The notes: generated by a model from the letters alone, not told the origin. A stretch of 64,000 nucleotides of DNA from Pinisolibacter aquiterrae (GCF_019160155.1 NZ_JAFNIH010000055.1:1-64000); one strand, 5' to 3'; shown: positions 1 to 11,936, numbered from the stretch's first letter. Numbers and translations are program-made.

Positions 1-90
1 CATGGCTGAGGAAGCTTCTTTGTGCCCTCGTCGCCCTGCTCTTCGCAATCGCCGCCTCGCTACAAAGCGAGCGTCACGCCGCCGTATGAA
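1..90 (+). CDS. possible 3' end of a membrane protein, cut by the window edge
   Basis: Frame 3 is open from the left edge to a TGA at 88-90 and encodes about 28 residues, with a hydrophobic stretch (LLCALVALLFAIAASL) near the C-terminus. This could be the last transmembrane segment of a membrane protein, which would fit the polysaccharide genes next to it. The fragment is too short to assign to a family, and the sequence does not exclude a chance open frame. Confidence 0.25.
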
Positions 91-126
91 CGCCGATCGC
101 GCTCAAATCGCCTTCTTCACAGGCGA

Positions 127-865
<739 letters not shown>

Positions 866-2740
866 TCATGTCGAGCGTCGGCGACGACGTGCCGCAGTGG
901 CCTTGATGAGCGAGAGCGCGAGTTCGTTGGTGTTCTGCTCCGGCAATTCTTCGACCCGAGCTCGGGGGAACAGCCGGCGCAGCGCCCCGGCCGCGGCTCC
1001 GAATGGCCCGAGCACGACGATCTTGGGCGCGAAGCGTTCGTTCAGGGCCGCGAAGCAGGCGGCGAAAGGCTCCGAGCGGCCCGCCAGGAACCGGGCCGCT
1101 TCCGCTCCCAGTACGACGGCGTCGACGCCGAGGAGATTGCAGGCGAGCCGGGGGAGGCTGGCGACTTCGCAGGCGGAGAGGACGACGTTGCGCCACATCG
1201 GGGGAGCGACGGCGAGCGCGTTTCGCAGATCACCGTCGGCGAGTTCGCTCGTGCCCGCTACCCATCCGACGATCGCCTCGGGTCCGAGGCCGTCCATCAT
1301 CGGCAGATCGAGGTCACGCAGCAGATCCAGCTTGAATCCGTTTCGCCGGAACGCGCCGACGTCGCCGGATCGACTCCGTTCCATCTCGAGGCTGGCGCCC
1401 GGAACGAAGCCGGAGCGCGCGAGGACCGCCAGTCCTGCGTCGTTCCGCGCGGGATCGAAGCGCCGCTGCTCCACCTCGAGGTCGGCCGAGGTGAAGGGGA
1501 GCACGTGACCGTGATAGAGGCCGACGGCGAGGGGGTTGTGGATCAGGCGTCCGCTGGCGGCGAGGCGGAGGCTGAATTCGACGTCCTCCCAACCGATGTC
1601 GAACTCCTCCGAAAACCCACCCACGTCCTGGAAGGTCCGGCGGGGGAAGAGGCTGGCGCCGCCGCTCATGCGGTTGCCGAGCAGAATCTGCCCCGTTCGC
1701 GTCGTCTCTGCGAGCGTGCGGGCATCGAGGTGGGCCTGCGTGCGGTTTCGCAGCGTCCGCAGGCCGTCGGCATGGAGATCTCCGCCGTCCATGAACTTCA
1801 CGAGGCGGACATGGGTGAGATCGCGGACGCCGAGGTAGCCGACGTTCCACACCTGCGACCACGGGGCGGTGAGGCTCGTGCCTGCGGCGGGAACCAGAGC
1901 ATCGACGGGCTGCAGTACCACCATGTCGGAATCGAGCGAGAGGATGGTCTCGTAGCGGGCGGCCCGGACGAGCCGATTTCGAGCGACCCCGATCGGGATC
2001 GCCTCATCGGACCGAAGCAGGGTGAGGGGCACGGCCGCGCCGAGCAGGGCGGCCATCGCGCCCTCGTCCGCTGCCGTCTCGCCGTTGACGAGCACGAGCA
2101 CCTCGATCGGGGTGGCGCTGCCGAGCAGGCCGATCGAGGCCAGCAGGCGGTGCAACAGAAAGGGGCGCCCATGCAGGACGACGACGATCGAGATGCCGGG
2201 TGGAGGCGACGGTTCCGTCTCGCCCAGTCCCAACGGGGCGAGGTGCAGGGCCGCCGGCGGGTGCTCGGGGGCTCGGGCTCGTGAGACGCCGTTCGCGACC
2301 TGTTGTTCCAAGACGAGTCTCACACCCGACGGGCGACGAGAGGCGTAACCGCGTAGAAACGCGCGCATGGTGGCGGCGACCTGCCCGTCGTGGACCAGGC
2401 TTTCGAGGAGGTCGAGCGCGAGCAGATGCATCGCGGCGTCGACCAGGAGGCGGAACAGCAGCGGTCTCGGCTTGGCCGGCGTCGAAAGGAGGTGATGAAG
2501 TGCCTCCCGAAGCAGGCCGGGCCATGCGACGGGGCGATCGGTGGCGGCGATCAGGCGCGATGCCCAGGCTTCGGATGCTCCGCCGGCGCGATGGTGGAGA
2601 TGTCCGATACACCGGATCGCTCGAGAATGCTGGCCCTGCGGCAGGCACGCGGAAACCAGCCGATGAATCGCCGCCGTCTCTCGCGCCCTCCCGGACTTCG
2701 GGGAGTGGTCGCGAGAGCCGGGAGAGGCGGAACCACGCAT
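866..2740 (-). CDS. family 2 glycosyltransferase with N- and C-terminal extensions
   Basis: The protein has 624 residues. A GT-A/GT2 domain starts near residue 183 (ISIVVVLHGR), with the nucleotide-sugar/metal DxD motif at D270-S-D272 and the acceptor-side motif WEDVEF at 384-389, the typical GT2 set. About 180 residues precede it and about 190 follow it, and I do not recognise either part. GT2 enzymes transfer a sugar from a nucleotide donor. With the neighbouring WlbA fragment this suggests surface polysaccharide or glycoprotein synthesis, but the acceptor is unknown. The ATG at 2738-2740 is preceded by AGAGG, which supports this start. No signal peptide or membrane segment is obvious, so it is probably cytoplasmic. 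Confidence 0.85.
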   Translation of the reverse strand: MRGSASPGSRDHSPKSGRARETAAIHRLVSACLPQGQHSRAIRCIGHLHHRAGGASEAWASRLIAATDRPVAWPGLLREALHHLLSTPAKPRPLLFRLLVDAAMHLLALDLLESLVHDGQVAATMRAFLRGYASRRPSGVRLVLEQQVANGVSRARAPEHPPAALHLAPLGLGETEPSPPPGISIVVVLHGRPFLLHRLLASIGLLGSATPIEVLVLVNGETAADEGAMAALLGAAVPLTLLRSDEAIPIGVARNRLVRAARYETILSLDSDMVVLQPVDALVPAAGTSLTAPWSQVWNVGYLGVRDLTHVRLVKFMDGGDLHADGLRTLRNRTQAHLDARTLAETTRTGQILLGNRMSGGASLFPRRTFQDVGGFSEEFDIGWEDVEFSLRLAASGRLIHNPLAVGLYHGHVLPFTSADLEVEQRRFDPARNDAGLAVLARSGFVPGASLEMERSRSGDVGAFRRNGFKLDLLRDLDLPMMDGLGPEAIVGWVAGTSELADGDLRNALAVAPPMWRNVVLSACEVASLPRLACNLLGVDAVVLGAEAARFLAGRSEPFAACFAALNERFAPKIVVLGPFGAAAGALRRLFPRARVEELPEQNTNELALSLIKATAARRRRRST

Positions 2741-3217
2741 GAAACGAACCTCTCATGAACGCCGGACGATCGCCTTCGAATATCTCGCTCGCTCGCCGGA
2801 AGCCAGTCGCTTGCCGAGGTGAGCCTCACATTTCGATCGGCGCCGCGCACCTGCGCCTGTCGTCCGATCGAAGGGCGCGGACGATCCCCCGGGCGGGACT
2901 TCGCCCGCGCCGCGGGGCGCTCCCGGGCAGATCGCGTGTGGAGACGACCGCCTCGAGAAGCGGAAGTCCGTCTCTACGACGGCGCGTCCACGGACGTCGC
3001 CGGATGCTTCCGCAGGTCTCGAGCGGCGAATCGCCGGTGCGAGCGCCACGGACGAGGTGCCAGGGAAGTGCGCACCGACCGGGAACACTCTGCGAACCTA
3101 AGACGAAAAATCTATTTTTCAGAAAGGGTTGACCGGGTCCTTGCGCATCGGAACAAAGGGTGTACATTAACCTCACTTTGAATGGTGACGATCGGCGTGC
3201 GACAAGGGAGCCGGACG
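2741..3217. other. intergenic and promoter region between the divergent GT2 gene and recA
   Basis: These 477 bases separate the divergent GT2 and recA genes. The 60-100 bases before recA are visibly richer in A/T than the rest. They contain a TTGACC hexamer (3129-3134) that could be a -35 element and a GAAC-type SOS box. No coding frame with good support was found in the remainder. Confidence 0.5.
3151..3165 (+). promoter_or_regulatory. probable alphaproteobacterial SOS (LexA) box of recA
   Basis: The site reads GAAC-N7-GTAC. The alphaproteobacterial LexA operator is a direct repeat (GAAC-N7-GAAC, or GTTC-N7-GTTC on the other strand), so this has one mismatch in the second half-site. It lies about 53 bases before the recA start codon and just after the candidate -35 hexamer, where LexA would block transcription. 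The position and the gene it precedes make the assignment reasonable, but LexA binding is inferred. Confidence 0.55.
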
Positions 3218-4297
<1,080 letters not shown>

Positions 4298-4433
4298 CGC
4301 TCTCCGCCCGCCGCGGATCTTCCGTGGCGGGCTTCGTCGGAAGTGGCGGAGACGCGGCCCTTTCCATGGACACGGGCACGGGCGACGGATAAAACCTCGA
4401 ACCGAGTTCCGATGAAGAGGGCCCAGTTGCATC

Positions 4434-7142
4434 ATGAGTGGCGTCAACGAGATCCGCGGTACCAACGAGCTTCGCGGCGTCAATGAGATCCGCGCGACCT
4501 TCCTCGATTATTTCGCCAAGGCGGGGCACGAGGTCGTGCCGTCGAGCCCCCTGGTGCCGCGCAACGATCCGACCCTCATGTTCGCCAACTCCGGCATGGT
4601 TCAGTTCAAGAACCTGTTCACCGGCGTGGAGAAGCGTGACTACGTGCGGGCGACCACCGCGCAGAAGTGCGTTCGGGCAGGCGGCAAGCACAACGATCTC
4701 GACAATGTCGGTTATACGGCGCGCCACCACACCTTCTTCGAGATGCTCGGGAACTTCTCGTTCGGCGACTATTTCAAGGCGCAGGCGATCGAGCACGCCT
4801 GGACGCTCCTCACCAAGGAGTTCTGCCTCGATCCCAAGCGTCTCCTGGTCACGGTCTATGCCGACGACGACGAGGCCTTCGATCTCTGGAAGAAGATCGC
4901 CGGGGTCTCCGACCGCAAGATCATCCGCATCGGTACCTCCGACAATTTCTGGCAGATGGGCGACACAGGCCCCTGTGGCCCGTGCTCGGAGATCTTCTTC
5001 GATCACGGCGACCACATCTGGGGTGGCCCGCCGGGCTCGCCGGAGGAGGACGGCGACCGTTTCATCGAGATCTGGAATCTCGTCTTCATGCAGTACGAGC
5101 AAACGGCCGATGGTGCGCGCACGGCGCTGCCGAAGCCGTCGATCGACACCGGCATGGGGCTGGAGCGCATCGCGGCGGTGCTGCAAGGCGTTCACGACAA
5201 TTACGACATCGACCTCTTCAAGTCGTTGATCCGCGCCTCGGTCGAGGCGACCGGCGTGGCTGCGGAAGGGGACGCACGGGCGAGCCACCGGGTCATCGCC
5301 GATCATCTGCGGGCCATGTCGTTCCTGATCGCCGACGGCGTGCTGCCGTCGAACGAAGGGCGCGGCTACGTCCTGCGACGCATCATGCGGCGCGGCATGC
5401 GCCATGCCCATCTGCTCGGCGCGCGCGATCCGCTGATGGCGCGGCTGGTTCCGACGCTGGTCGGTGAGATGGGCCGGGCCTATCCGGAACTGCAGCGGGC
5501 CGAGGCGCTCATCACCGAGACGCTCGATCTCGAGGAGAATCGCTTCCGTCGCACGCTCGAGCGCGGACTCGGGCTTCTCGACGAGGCGACGCGCGACCTC
5601 GGTCCCGGCGACATGCTCGACGGCGAGACGGCGTTCAAGCTCTACGACACCTATGGCTTCCCTCTCGATCTGACCCAGGACGCGCTGCGTCGGCGCGACA
5701 TCCACGTCAACATCGACGGGTTCCAGGACGCGATGGCGCGCCAGAAGGCCGAGGCGCGCGCCTCTTGGGCCGGCTCGGGCGAATCCGCTTCGGCGGCGAT
5801 CTGGTTCGGGTTGAAGGAGCGGGTCGGGGCGACCGAGTTCCTCGGTTACGACACCGAGACGGCGGAGGGCGCCGTCATGGCGTTGGTCAAGGGCGGCGCC
5901 GAGGTGGCGGCGCTCGAGGCCGGGGACGAGGCGGCGATCGTGGTCAATCAGACGCCGTTCTATGCGGAGTCCGGCGGCCAGACCGGCGATACCGGCGTGG
6001 TGCTCGGCGACGGCTTCCTGTTCCGGGTCGAGGACACGCGCAAGGAAGGCGACGGCGTCTTCGTCCACATGGGCCGTGTCGAGGCCGGGCGGATCGTCGC
6101 CGGCGCGGCGGTGCAGTTGCGGGTCGACGGCGAGCGGCGGCGCGCGATCCGCGCCAACCATTCCGCCACCCACATCCTGCACGAGGCTCTGCGTGAGGTT
6201 CTCGGCGATCACGTCGCCCAGAAGGGGTCTTCGGTCGACGCCGATCGTCTGCGCTTCGATTTCTCCCACCCGAAGCCGATGACGGCGGAGGAGATCGCGC
6301 GGGTCGAGGCGATCGCCAACGACGTGGTGCTGCAGAACGCGGAGGTTTCGACCCGGCTCCTGTCGGTCGACGACGCCATCGCCTCGGGCGCCAAGGCGCT
6401 CTTCGGCGAGAAGTACGGCGAGGAGGTTCGGGTCGTCGCGATGGGCCGTCAGAGCGACGGCAATCGCGCCGGACGTGCCTTCTCGGTCGAGCTTTGCGGC
6501 GGCACCCACGTGTCGAGGACCGGCGATATCGGTCTCGTCTCGGTGGTGGCGGAGAGCGCGGTCGCGGCCGGCGTGCGCCGCCTCGAGGCGCTGACGGCGC
6601 GCGGCGCGCGGCAGCATCTGGTGGCGCAGGATCGGCGCGTGCGCGATCTCGCCGCCTTCCTCAAGGTGCAGCAGTCGGAGGTCGTCGAGCGGGTCGAGGC
6701 GGTGGCGGAGGAACGCCGGCGGCTCGATCGCGAGCTCACCGAGGCGAAGAAGAAGCTCGCCATGGGCGGCGGTGGCGGCGCCGATGCGTCGGCCGTGCGC
6801 AAGATCGGTGATCTGGAGTTCGTCGGGCGCGTCGTCTCCGGCATTTCGCCGAAGGATCTCAAGGGGTTGGTCGACGAGGCCAAGAAGACGATCACCTCGG
6901 GCGTGGTGGCGATCGCCGGCCTGACCGAGGACGGCAAGGCCGGCATCGTGGTCGGCGTGACGGCGGATGCGACGGCCGCGCACGACGCGGTCGAGCTGGT
7001 CAAGATCGGGTCCGAGACGATGGGCGGCAAGGGCGGTGGCGGGCGCCGCGACATGGCGCAGGCCGGCGGCCCCGACGGAGCCAAGGCGGAGGCGGCGATC
7101 GCGGCGATCGCCGATCGGATCGCTGCGGTCGTCGGAGCGTGA
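4434..7142 (+). CDS. alaS: alanyl-tRNA synthetase
   Basis: The 902-residue enzyme charges tRNA-Ala. The N-terminal class II catalytic domain is intact ([20 protein letters not shown], then the [20 protein letters not shown] region). The editing domain carries the zinc-binding HSATH and CGGTH motifs, and the C-terminal DHHA1/C-Ala part ends with [16 protein letters not shown]. The N-terminus is odd: a six-residue unit appears three times ([18 protein letters not shown]) because an 18-base unit is repeated at 4440-4457, 4458-4475 and 4476-4493. Relatives usually carry one such unit before TFLDYF. The channel gene follows after 37 bases. Confidence 0.98.
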   Translation: MSGVNEIRGTNELRGVNEIRATFLDYFAKAGHEVVPSSPLVPRNDPTLMFANSGMVQFKNLFTGVEKRDYVRATTAQKCVRAGGKHNDLDNVGYTARHHTFFEMLGNFSFGDYFKAQAIEHAWTLLTKEFCLDPKRLLVTVYADDDEAFDLWKKIAGVSDRKIIRIGTSDNFWQMGDTGPCGPCSEIFFDHGDHIWGGPPGSPEEDGDRFIEIWNLVFMQYEQTADGARTALPKPSIDTGMGLERIAAVLQGVHDNYDIDLFKSLIRASVEATGVAAEGDARASHRVIADHLRAMSFLIADGVLPSNEGRGYVLRRIMRRGMRHAHLLGARDPLMARLVPTLVGEMGRAYPELQRAEALITETLDLEENRFRRTLERGLGLLDEATRDLGPGDMLDGETAFKLYDTYGFPLDLTQDALRRRDIHVNIDGFQDAMARQKAEARASWAGSGESASAAIWFGLKERVGATEFLGYDTETAEGAVMALVKGGAEVAALEAGDEAAIVVNQTPFYAESGGQTGDTGVVLGDGFLFRVEDTRKEGDGVFVHMGRVEAGRIVAGAAVQLRVDGERRRAIRANHSATHILHEALREVLGDHVAQKGSSVDADRLRFDFSHPKPMTAEEIARVEAIANDVVLQNAEVSTRLLSVDDAIASGAKALFGEKYGEEVRVVAMGRQSDGNRAGRAFSVELCGGTHVSRTGDIGLVSVVAESAVAAGVRRLEALTARGARQHLVAQDRRVRDLAAFLKVQQSEVVERVEAVAEERRRLDRELTEAKKKLAMGGGGGADASAVRKIGDLEFVGRVVSGISPKDLKGLVDEAKKTITSGVVAIAGLTEDGKAGIVVGVTADATAAHDAVELVKIGSETMGGKGGGGRRDMAQAGGPDGAKAEAAIAAIADRIAAVVGA

Positions 7143-7179
7143 GGGGGCTTCGGCGCTCTCGGTGGAAGGGGCGGGCCGC

Positions 7180-8418
7180 ATGACGGCGCAGACGACGCGG
7201 GCCGGGTGGAAGCGTCGGGTCTTCGAGGTCCTCGAGGTCCCGCCGCTGGGTGACCCGGTCGCGTTGTTCGTCGAGCGGGCGATCGTCGTTCTGATCATGG
7301 TCAACGTCGCCTCGGTCGTCCTCGAGACCGTTCCGAGCCTGCGCCATCGCTATGGTGGGGTATTCCTGGCGATCGAGGTCGGGACCGTCTTTCTCTTCGC
7401 GTTGGAATATGTCCTGCGCGTCTGGGTCTCCGACGAGCATCTGCCGCTGAAGCGTCACGGGCGGATCGGGGCGCGGCTGCGTTACGTCACCTCGCCGTCG
7501 TCGCTGGTCGATCTGATGGCGGTGGCGCCGTCGTTGATCGGCTTCGGCTTCGGCGTCTACGACGTCAACGTCTTCGCGGTGTTCCGCCTGCTGCGTTTCC
7601 TGAAGCTCGCGCGCTATTCCGCCGGTATGAGCTCGCTGATCAACGCGGTCGCCTCGGAGCGGCGGGCCTTGGCGGCGAGCGCCGTCATCATGGCGGGCCT
7701 GATCGTGACCTCGGCCTCGCTCATGCACGCGATCGAGGGCGACATCCAGCCCGATCGCTTCGGGTCGATCCCCTTGGCGATGTATTGGGCGGTGACGACG
7801 CTGACCACGGTCGGGTATGGCGACATCGTTCCGGTCACAGGGGCGGGGCGGGTGCTCGCCGGCGTGGTCATGCTGTTCGGCTTCTGCATGTTCGCGCTGC
7901 CGGTCGGCATCATCGCCACCGCTTTCGCGCGCGAGATCCATTCGCGCGACTTCGTGGTGACCTGGGGCATGGTGGCGCGCGTGCCGCTGTTCTCGCAGCT
8001 CTCGGCGGCGGAGATCGCCGACGTGATGCGCCTCCTCAGGGCGCAGACGGTCGAGGCGGGCACCACCATCACGGCGGCTGGCGAGCCGGCGCACTCGATG
8101 TATTTCATCTCCTCCGGCACGGTGGAGATCGACCTCCCGCACGAGAAGATGCGCCTTTCCGACGGGGCCTTCTTCGGCGAGATCGCGGTCCTGCGGCGGG
8201 CGCGGCGCTCGGCCGACGTGGTGGCGCTGACCCACACGCGCCTGCTGCTGCTCGATGCCGAGGATCTGCAATATCTGATGCAGAAGAAGAGCGAGATCGC
8301 CACCCATATCCGCTCGGTCGCCCGCGAGCGCATCGCCCACGAAGCGGTGACGCCGCGCGGCGACATCGCGCTCGAGGAGGTCGACGACATGCGCGCTTCA
8401 CCCGACGACTGGCTGTGA
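7180..8418 (+). CDS. six-transmembrane K+ channel with C-terminal cyclic-nucleotide-binding domain (MlotiK1-like)
   Basis: The 412-residue protein has six hydrophobic segments and a pore loop containing the K+ selectivity filter TTVGYGD. A cytoplasmic cyclic-nucleotide-binding domain follows, with the phosphate-binding cassette FFGEIAVLRRARRSADVVA. This architecture matches the bacterial MlotiK1 family. It should pass K+ across the inner membrane, gated by cAMP or a related ligand. The second half of the fourth segment (FRLLRFLKLARYS) has spaced Arg/Lys residues as in voltage-sensor helices. The ATG at 7180 was chosen because the domain begins right after it; ribosome-binding sequence there is weak. 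It may be co-transcribed with alaS and is convergent with the CorA-like gene. Confidence 0.93.
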   Translation: MTAQTTRAGWKRRVFEVLEVPPLGDPVALFVERAIVVLIMVNVASVVLETVPSLRHRYGGVFLAIEVGTVFLFALEYVLRVWVSDEHLPLKRHGRIGARLRYVTSPSSLVDLMAVAPSLIGFGFGVYDVNVFAVFRLLRFLKLARYSAGMSSLINAVASERRALAASAVIMAGLIVTSASLMHAIEGDIQPDRFGSIPLAMYWAVTTLTTVGYGDIVPVTGAGRVLAGVVMLFGFCMFALPVGIIATAFAREIHSRDFVVTWGMVARVPLFSQLSAAEIADVMRLLRAQTVEAGTTITAAGEPAHSMYFISSGTVEIDLPHEKMRLSDGAFFGEIAVLRRARRSADVVALTHTRLLLLDAEDLQYLMQKKSEIATHIRSVARERIAHEAVTPRGDIALEEVDDMRASPDDWL

Positions 8419-8446
8419 CGGCGCGGTTCGCTCATGGCGGCGCGGG

Positions 8447-10084
8447 TCATTTCCAGATTTCGCTCAAGGCGGCGAGCTTGGCTTTCCAGCCCATCTTTTC
8501 GTTGGCGAGACTGTCGAGGAAATTGGCGAGCCGGCGCGCCTTCAGCACCGTGTAGAAGGTGATCAGGGCGGAGGGGATCAGCGCCGCCAGGAAAATCGCG
8601 GCCTTGGTCCAGCCGTCGACCTCGTTCCAGCCGAAGATGTTCATGCCGAGGAAGCCGGTCGCGAGCATGCCGATCTGGCTGAACAGGGTGACGACGGTCA
8701 GCTGGAGGATGGTGACGGCCTGCCGGCGCAGGAGGTCGGTCTCGAGATATCCCGCCATATCGTTGATTTCTTCGCGCAACTCCTGAAAGAGGCGGCCGGT
8801 GCCGAGGTGGCCGGACCACATGCGGAAGATCTCGCGGATGGGGGCCTGATCGGAGATCTCCGAGAAATAGTAGCGGTGGGTGAAGCGGAGGAAGACCTCG
8901 AGCGTGGCGCGAATGTCGTGGCGGAAGCGGCCGACCGACTCGCGCCGGCGCGGATCGAGGCGGTTCATGGTGGTGACCAGCCGATCGGACAACATCAGGA
9001 GCGCCGAGCGGTGGAAATGGGCGATCAGGCCGACCAGGAAGAACTGGTGGCGGAATTGGGCGAGGAAGCCGCGTTCGCCGTCGAGGAAGAAGGGGCGGCG
9101 GGCGTCGCCGACGGCGACGAAGGCCTGTCCCGAGCACATCAGGCGCGTGTCGACCCATCCCTCGCGCCGGGTCGCGTCGTGGAAGCGGTCGTAGCAGTGG
9201 GCCTCCTCGAAATCGTCGAGGAACCCCGCGCCGTAGGGCAGGTCCTCCGGCTCGCCGGGAGCGGAGGCGAAGGCGAGGCGCATGGCGTCGGCGCGGGTGA
9301 GGCGGCGCGGATCGTCGAGGGCGAGCCACGCCATGATCGGCATGCGGTGGAATTCGAGCTGGCGATAGGCGGCGACCGGGGGATCCTCGGCCGGGTCGAG
9401 CGACAGCGGCTCGAGCAGCCATTGCCAATGGGCGGAGATGGCGGTCGTCTGATGGCGGCAGACGGACGACATGTAGCGGTCGCGGGCGGTGAAGTCGGAG
9501 GCGGCGAGGACGCGGTCGTCGCCGTCGAGCCATTCGACCGAGCGGAAGCAGTTGACCGCTCTGCCTTCCTCGTCCCAGCCGGCCGGATAGGCGCGGCCGA
9601 AGCGGTAGACGATCTCCTGGGCGAGGGGGAGGGGCATGTCGGCGCCGGCGATCTCGATCACCAGGATGACGACGTCGACGTCGTAGAAGAAATAGAGATC
9701 GGCATGGACCAGATCGAGCGTCAGCGGGGCCGCCTCGCCGTCGAGGTGGAGGCGCAGGCGCGCGACGTCGGTGCGGCGGAAGATGCGGATCGGGCTCTCG
9801 CCATAGGTGGTCTGGCCGACGTGCGAGGCGCGTTCGCCGTAGAGGAAGCGGCGGACATGGGGGAGGAAGGCGACGAATTCGCGGTAGTGACGCTCCTGGT
9901 AGAGCGCCGCGTCGGTCGGGAAATCGTCCTGCAACTCGGCCCAGGGGCTGCCGGCGGCCGCGAGGCGCTGCCACGGCGGACGCGTATCGCCGATGCCCGG
10001 CATCAGCTGCAGCGGCCAGACGACGATTTGGCGAAACGCCTCCACATGCGGGCGGTCGCCGGCCGTAGGCTGCTGATCGACCAT
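8447..10084 (-). CDS. CorA-like divalent cation transporter
   Basis: The 545-residue protein has a long cytoplasmic N-terminal domain and two C-terminal transmembrane helices. The loop after the first helix contains GMN (FLGMNIFGW), the signature of CorA/Mrs2-type Mg2+ channels. The segment DLLRRQAVTILQLTVVTLFSQIGM before it has the typical CorA stalk-to-pore pattern. The N-terminal domain is longer than in standard CorA (about 320 residues in total), so the substrate could differ. The ATG at 10082-10084 is preceded by AAGGGGG at good spacing, which rules out the longer open frame that runs into the acetyltransferase gene. Confidence 0.85.
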   Translation of the reverse strand: MVDQQPTAGDRPHVEAFRQIVVWPLQLMPGIGDTRPPWQRLAAAGSPWAELQDDFPTDAALYQERHYREFVAFLPHVRRFLYGERASHVGQTTYGESPIRIFRRTDVARLRLHLDGEAAPLTLDLVHADLYFFYDVDVVILVIEIAGADMPLPLAQEIVYRFGRAYPAGWDEEGRAVNCFRSVEWLDGDDRVLAASDFTARDRYMSSVCRHQTTAISAHWQWLLEPLSLDPAEDPPVAAYRQLEFHRMPIMAWLALDDPRRLTRADAMRLAFASAPGEPEDLPYGAGFLDDFEEAHCYDRFHDATRREGWVDTRLMCSGQAFVAVGDARRPFFLDGERGFLAQFRHQFFLVGLIAHFHRSALLMLSDRLVTTMNRLDPRRRESVGRFRHDIRATLEVFLRFTHRYYFSEISDQAPIREIFRMWSGHLGTGRLFQELREEINDMAGYLETDLLRRQAVTILQLTVVTLFSQIGMLATGFLGMNIFGWNEVDGWTKAAIFLAALIPSALITFYTVLKARRLANFLDSLANEKMGWKAKLAALSEIWK

Positions 10085-10155
10085 GCGAATTCCCCCTTCG
10101 TTTGGGCAGAGCTTCGCTCGGGTCGATGCCGTGGGCAAGCCCGTCCAAAGAGGGG

Positions 10156-10599
10156 TCAGAGCGGCTGGCGCAGGTAGTGGATGAAGCCGGTGCGCCGGGC
10201 GAGGCGGTCGTAGAGCGCCTGGGCCGTGGCGTTGGTCTCGTGGGTCAGCCAATAGAGCCGCTCGGCGCCGCGCGCCCGCGCCGTCGTGGCGGTGGCCTCG
10301 ATCAGGGCGCGGCCGACGCCCTTGCCGCGACCGTCGGCGGAGACGAAGAGGTCCTCCAAATAACATGTCGTCTCCCTCACCCAGGTCGAGGGATGGAACA
10401 CCATGTGGACGAGGCCGACGAGGCGGCCCTCCTCCTCCGCCACCAACGCCTCCATCGGCTCGGCCGGATCGAAGAAGCGCGCCCACGTGCGCTCGGTGAT
10501 CGCGGGCGCGAGATCGCAGGCATAGAACTCGAGATAACCGGCCCAGAGATCGTCCCAGGCGGGGCGATCGGCGGGGGTGAGGGAGCGGACGACGAGCAT
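10156..10599 (-). CDS. GNAT family N-acetyltransferase
   Basis: The 147-residue single-domain protein has the GNAT acetyl-CoA-binding motif A (DLFVSADGRGKGVGRALIEA, with the Gly-rich R/Q-x-x-G-x-G/A signature) and motif B with ALYDRLARRTGFIHY near the end. It acetylates an amine using acetyl-CoA; the substrate cannot be read from sequence. It sits about 70 bases upstream of the CorA-like gene on the same strand and may share its transcript. Confidence 0.88.
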   Translation of the reverse strand: MLVVRSLTPADRPAWDDLWAGYLEFYACDLAPAITERTWARFFDPAEPMEALVAEEEGRLVGLVHMVFHPSTWVRETTCYLEDLFVSADGRGKGVGRALIEATATTARARGAERLYWLTHETNATAQALYDRLARRTGFIHYLRQPL

Positions 10600-10728
10600 G
10601 ACGGGCCTCGCGGAACTGGCCCCGGCCGATCACGGTCGCGCGGCGGCGCGGAAGGCAGGGCGGACGACGGAACAGGGGGGCGACGAAGGGGACGACGACG
10701 AGGAGGCGAGCGGCGGGGCGCCGCCGGC

Positions 10729-11244
10729 TCACTCGCCGAGTTCGTAATAACCGCGTCCGGAGCGGATCAGCTTGCCGGCGGCGGTCATGCGGCTCATCCG
10801 GGTGATGAGGCTGGCGCGGGGCTCGCCGAGCGAACAGCCGTTCAGATGTTCGAGGACCTCGTCGATGGTCACGGGTTTGGCCATCAACTGGATGAAATCG
10901 ACGATCTCGGCCTCGATGCGCTGGGCGCGATTGCCGCCCGTGGCCATCGTCGGGCCGGAAGGAGCGGGCTCCTCCTCGCGCCGGACGAAGCCCTCGGCCC
11001 TGGCGACGGCGGCGTCGAAGGCACGGCGGATCTGACGGCTGCGCTCGAGATCGAAATAGGCGGCGTTGCCATAGAGGAAGGCCGCGCGGTCGAGCTGGAG
11101 CGTCAATTCCTCGAAGATCCGTTCGACACCATGGCCGGACGAAACGGAAGGTGGGCGGGGGTCGTGCGCGAACTCGGACATATCGGCATTTTCTCGGATC
11201 AACTTGTTGGTAACGTATCCTAACGCATCCTTAACGTCAAACAC
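10729..11244 (-). CDS. conserved hypothetical protein with a C-terminal winged-helix-like part
   Basis: I do not recognise this 171-residue protein. The C-terminal 60 residues (MAKPVTIDEVLEHLNG ... SLITRMSRMTAAGKLI) have the helix-turn-helix-wing pattern of small winged-helix domains, ending in GRGYYELGE. The N-terminal half is helical and charged. This could be a DNA-binding or regulatory protein, but that is inference. The GTG at 11244 is preferred as start because GGGGAGGA lies six bases upstream; the first in-frame ATG (11181) lacks a good ribosome binding site. Confidence 0.6.
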   Translation of the reverse strand: MFDVKDALGYVTNKLIRENADMSEFAHDPRPPSVSSGHGVERIFEELTLQLDRAAFLYGNAAYFDLERSRQIRRAFDAAVARAEGFVRREEEPAPSGPTMATGGNRAQRIEAEIVDFIQLMAKPVTIDEVLEHLNGCSLGEPRASLITRMSRMTAAGKLIRSGRGYYELGE

Positions 11245-11401
11245 GCCGGGTCCTCCCCAACGAGTTTGATGGCATCAAAATAACAAGCGGTGCATTTCAA
11301 TCGTTGATTGGTGGTCCCCCACCCTGCGCATCGATAGCAAATGGTTAACGCGCCGCGGTTTCGTTGGCATGTTAGGAACAAGAGTTTGGAGGGGGGGCAT
11401 C

Positions 11402-11854
11402 ATGTCGAACGCGTCGAAGGGGTCGCGGCGCCGGGGGGCGGCGCGTCTCGTCGTCCCGGTCGCGACGATCGTCGGATTCGGCGTGGCCGCCTCGGGCTCG
11501 GCGGTGGCCGTGTATCTGGGGTCCTGTTCGACGCTCTCCTGCGGTCTTTCCGCAATGGAGTGGGCCGGGCTCGTCGTGGCGACGATCGGCGGTGTCGCGG
11601 TCGTCGTCGCGGCTCTGCGCCTCGCCGTCTTGGCACGACCGTCTCGGGGCGCCGCCGTCCGGGAGGTATTCCGTGCGCGCCCGCGGCCGTCGGCGCGCGC
11701 GCCGATGTCGCGGTCACCCGAACGACGTGACGGGGAGGGCGTGTCGCGGTCCGCGCACCCGGGCGCGGAGGAGGACGAGACGATCTGTCCGTCGCTCGCC
11801 GACTGGATCGCGCGGGCGCGTCGGGGCGGCGAGGGCGACGGCGCCCGGACCTGA
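11402..11854 (+). CDS. small membrane protein of unknown function
   Basis: The 150-residue product has two hydrophobic segments, roughly residues 15-40 (LVVPVATIVGFGVAASGSAV) and 50-75 (WAGLVVATIGGVAVVVAAL), separated by a loop with two Cys residues (GSCSTLSCG). An Arg-rich hydrophilic tail follows. The ATG at 11402 has GGAGGGGGG just upstream. No family was recognised. A strong hairpin follows about 50 bases after the stop. Confidence 0.6.
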   Translation: MSNASKGSRRRGAARLVVPVATIVGFGVAASGSAVAVYLGSCSTLSCGLSAMEWAGLVVATIGGVAVVVAALRLAVLARPSRGAAVREVFRARPRPSARAPMSRSPERRDGEGVSRSAHPGAEEDETICPSLADWIARARRGGEGDGART

Positions 11855-11907
11855 CGCCCGTCGCCGGTTCGAACGGCCGCAGGGCTCCGGCCTCGGCTCG
11901 AAGAGAA

Positions 11908-11936
11908 AGAGCCCCGGCGCGGGGCGCCGGGGCTCT
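11908..11936. terminator. bidirectional intrinsic terminator hairpin
   Basis: A perfect 13-bp GC-rich stem with a 3-base loop (GGG at 11921-11923) lies between the convergent small membrane protein gene and icd. On the minus strand it is followed by a pyrimidine-rich TTTCTCTT, so it serves icd best and could work in both directions. Confidence 0.8.
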
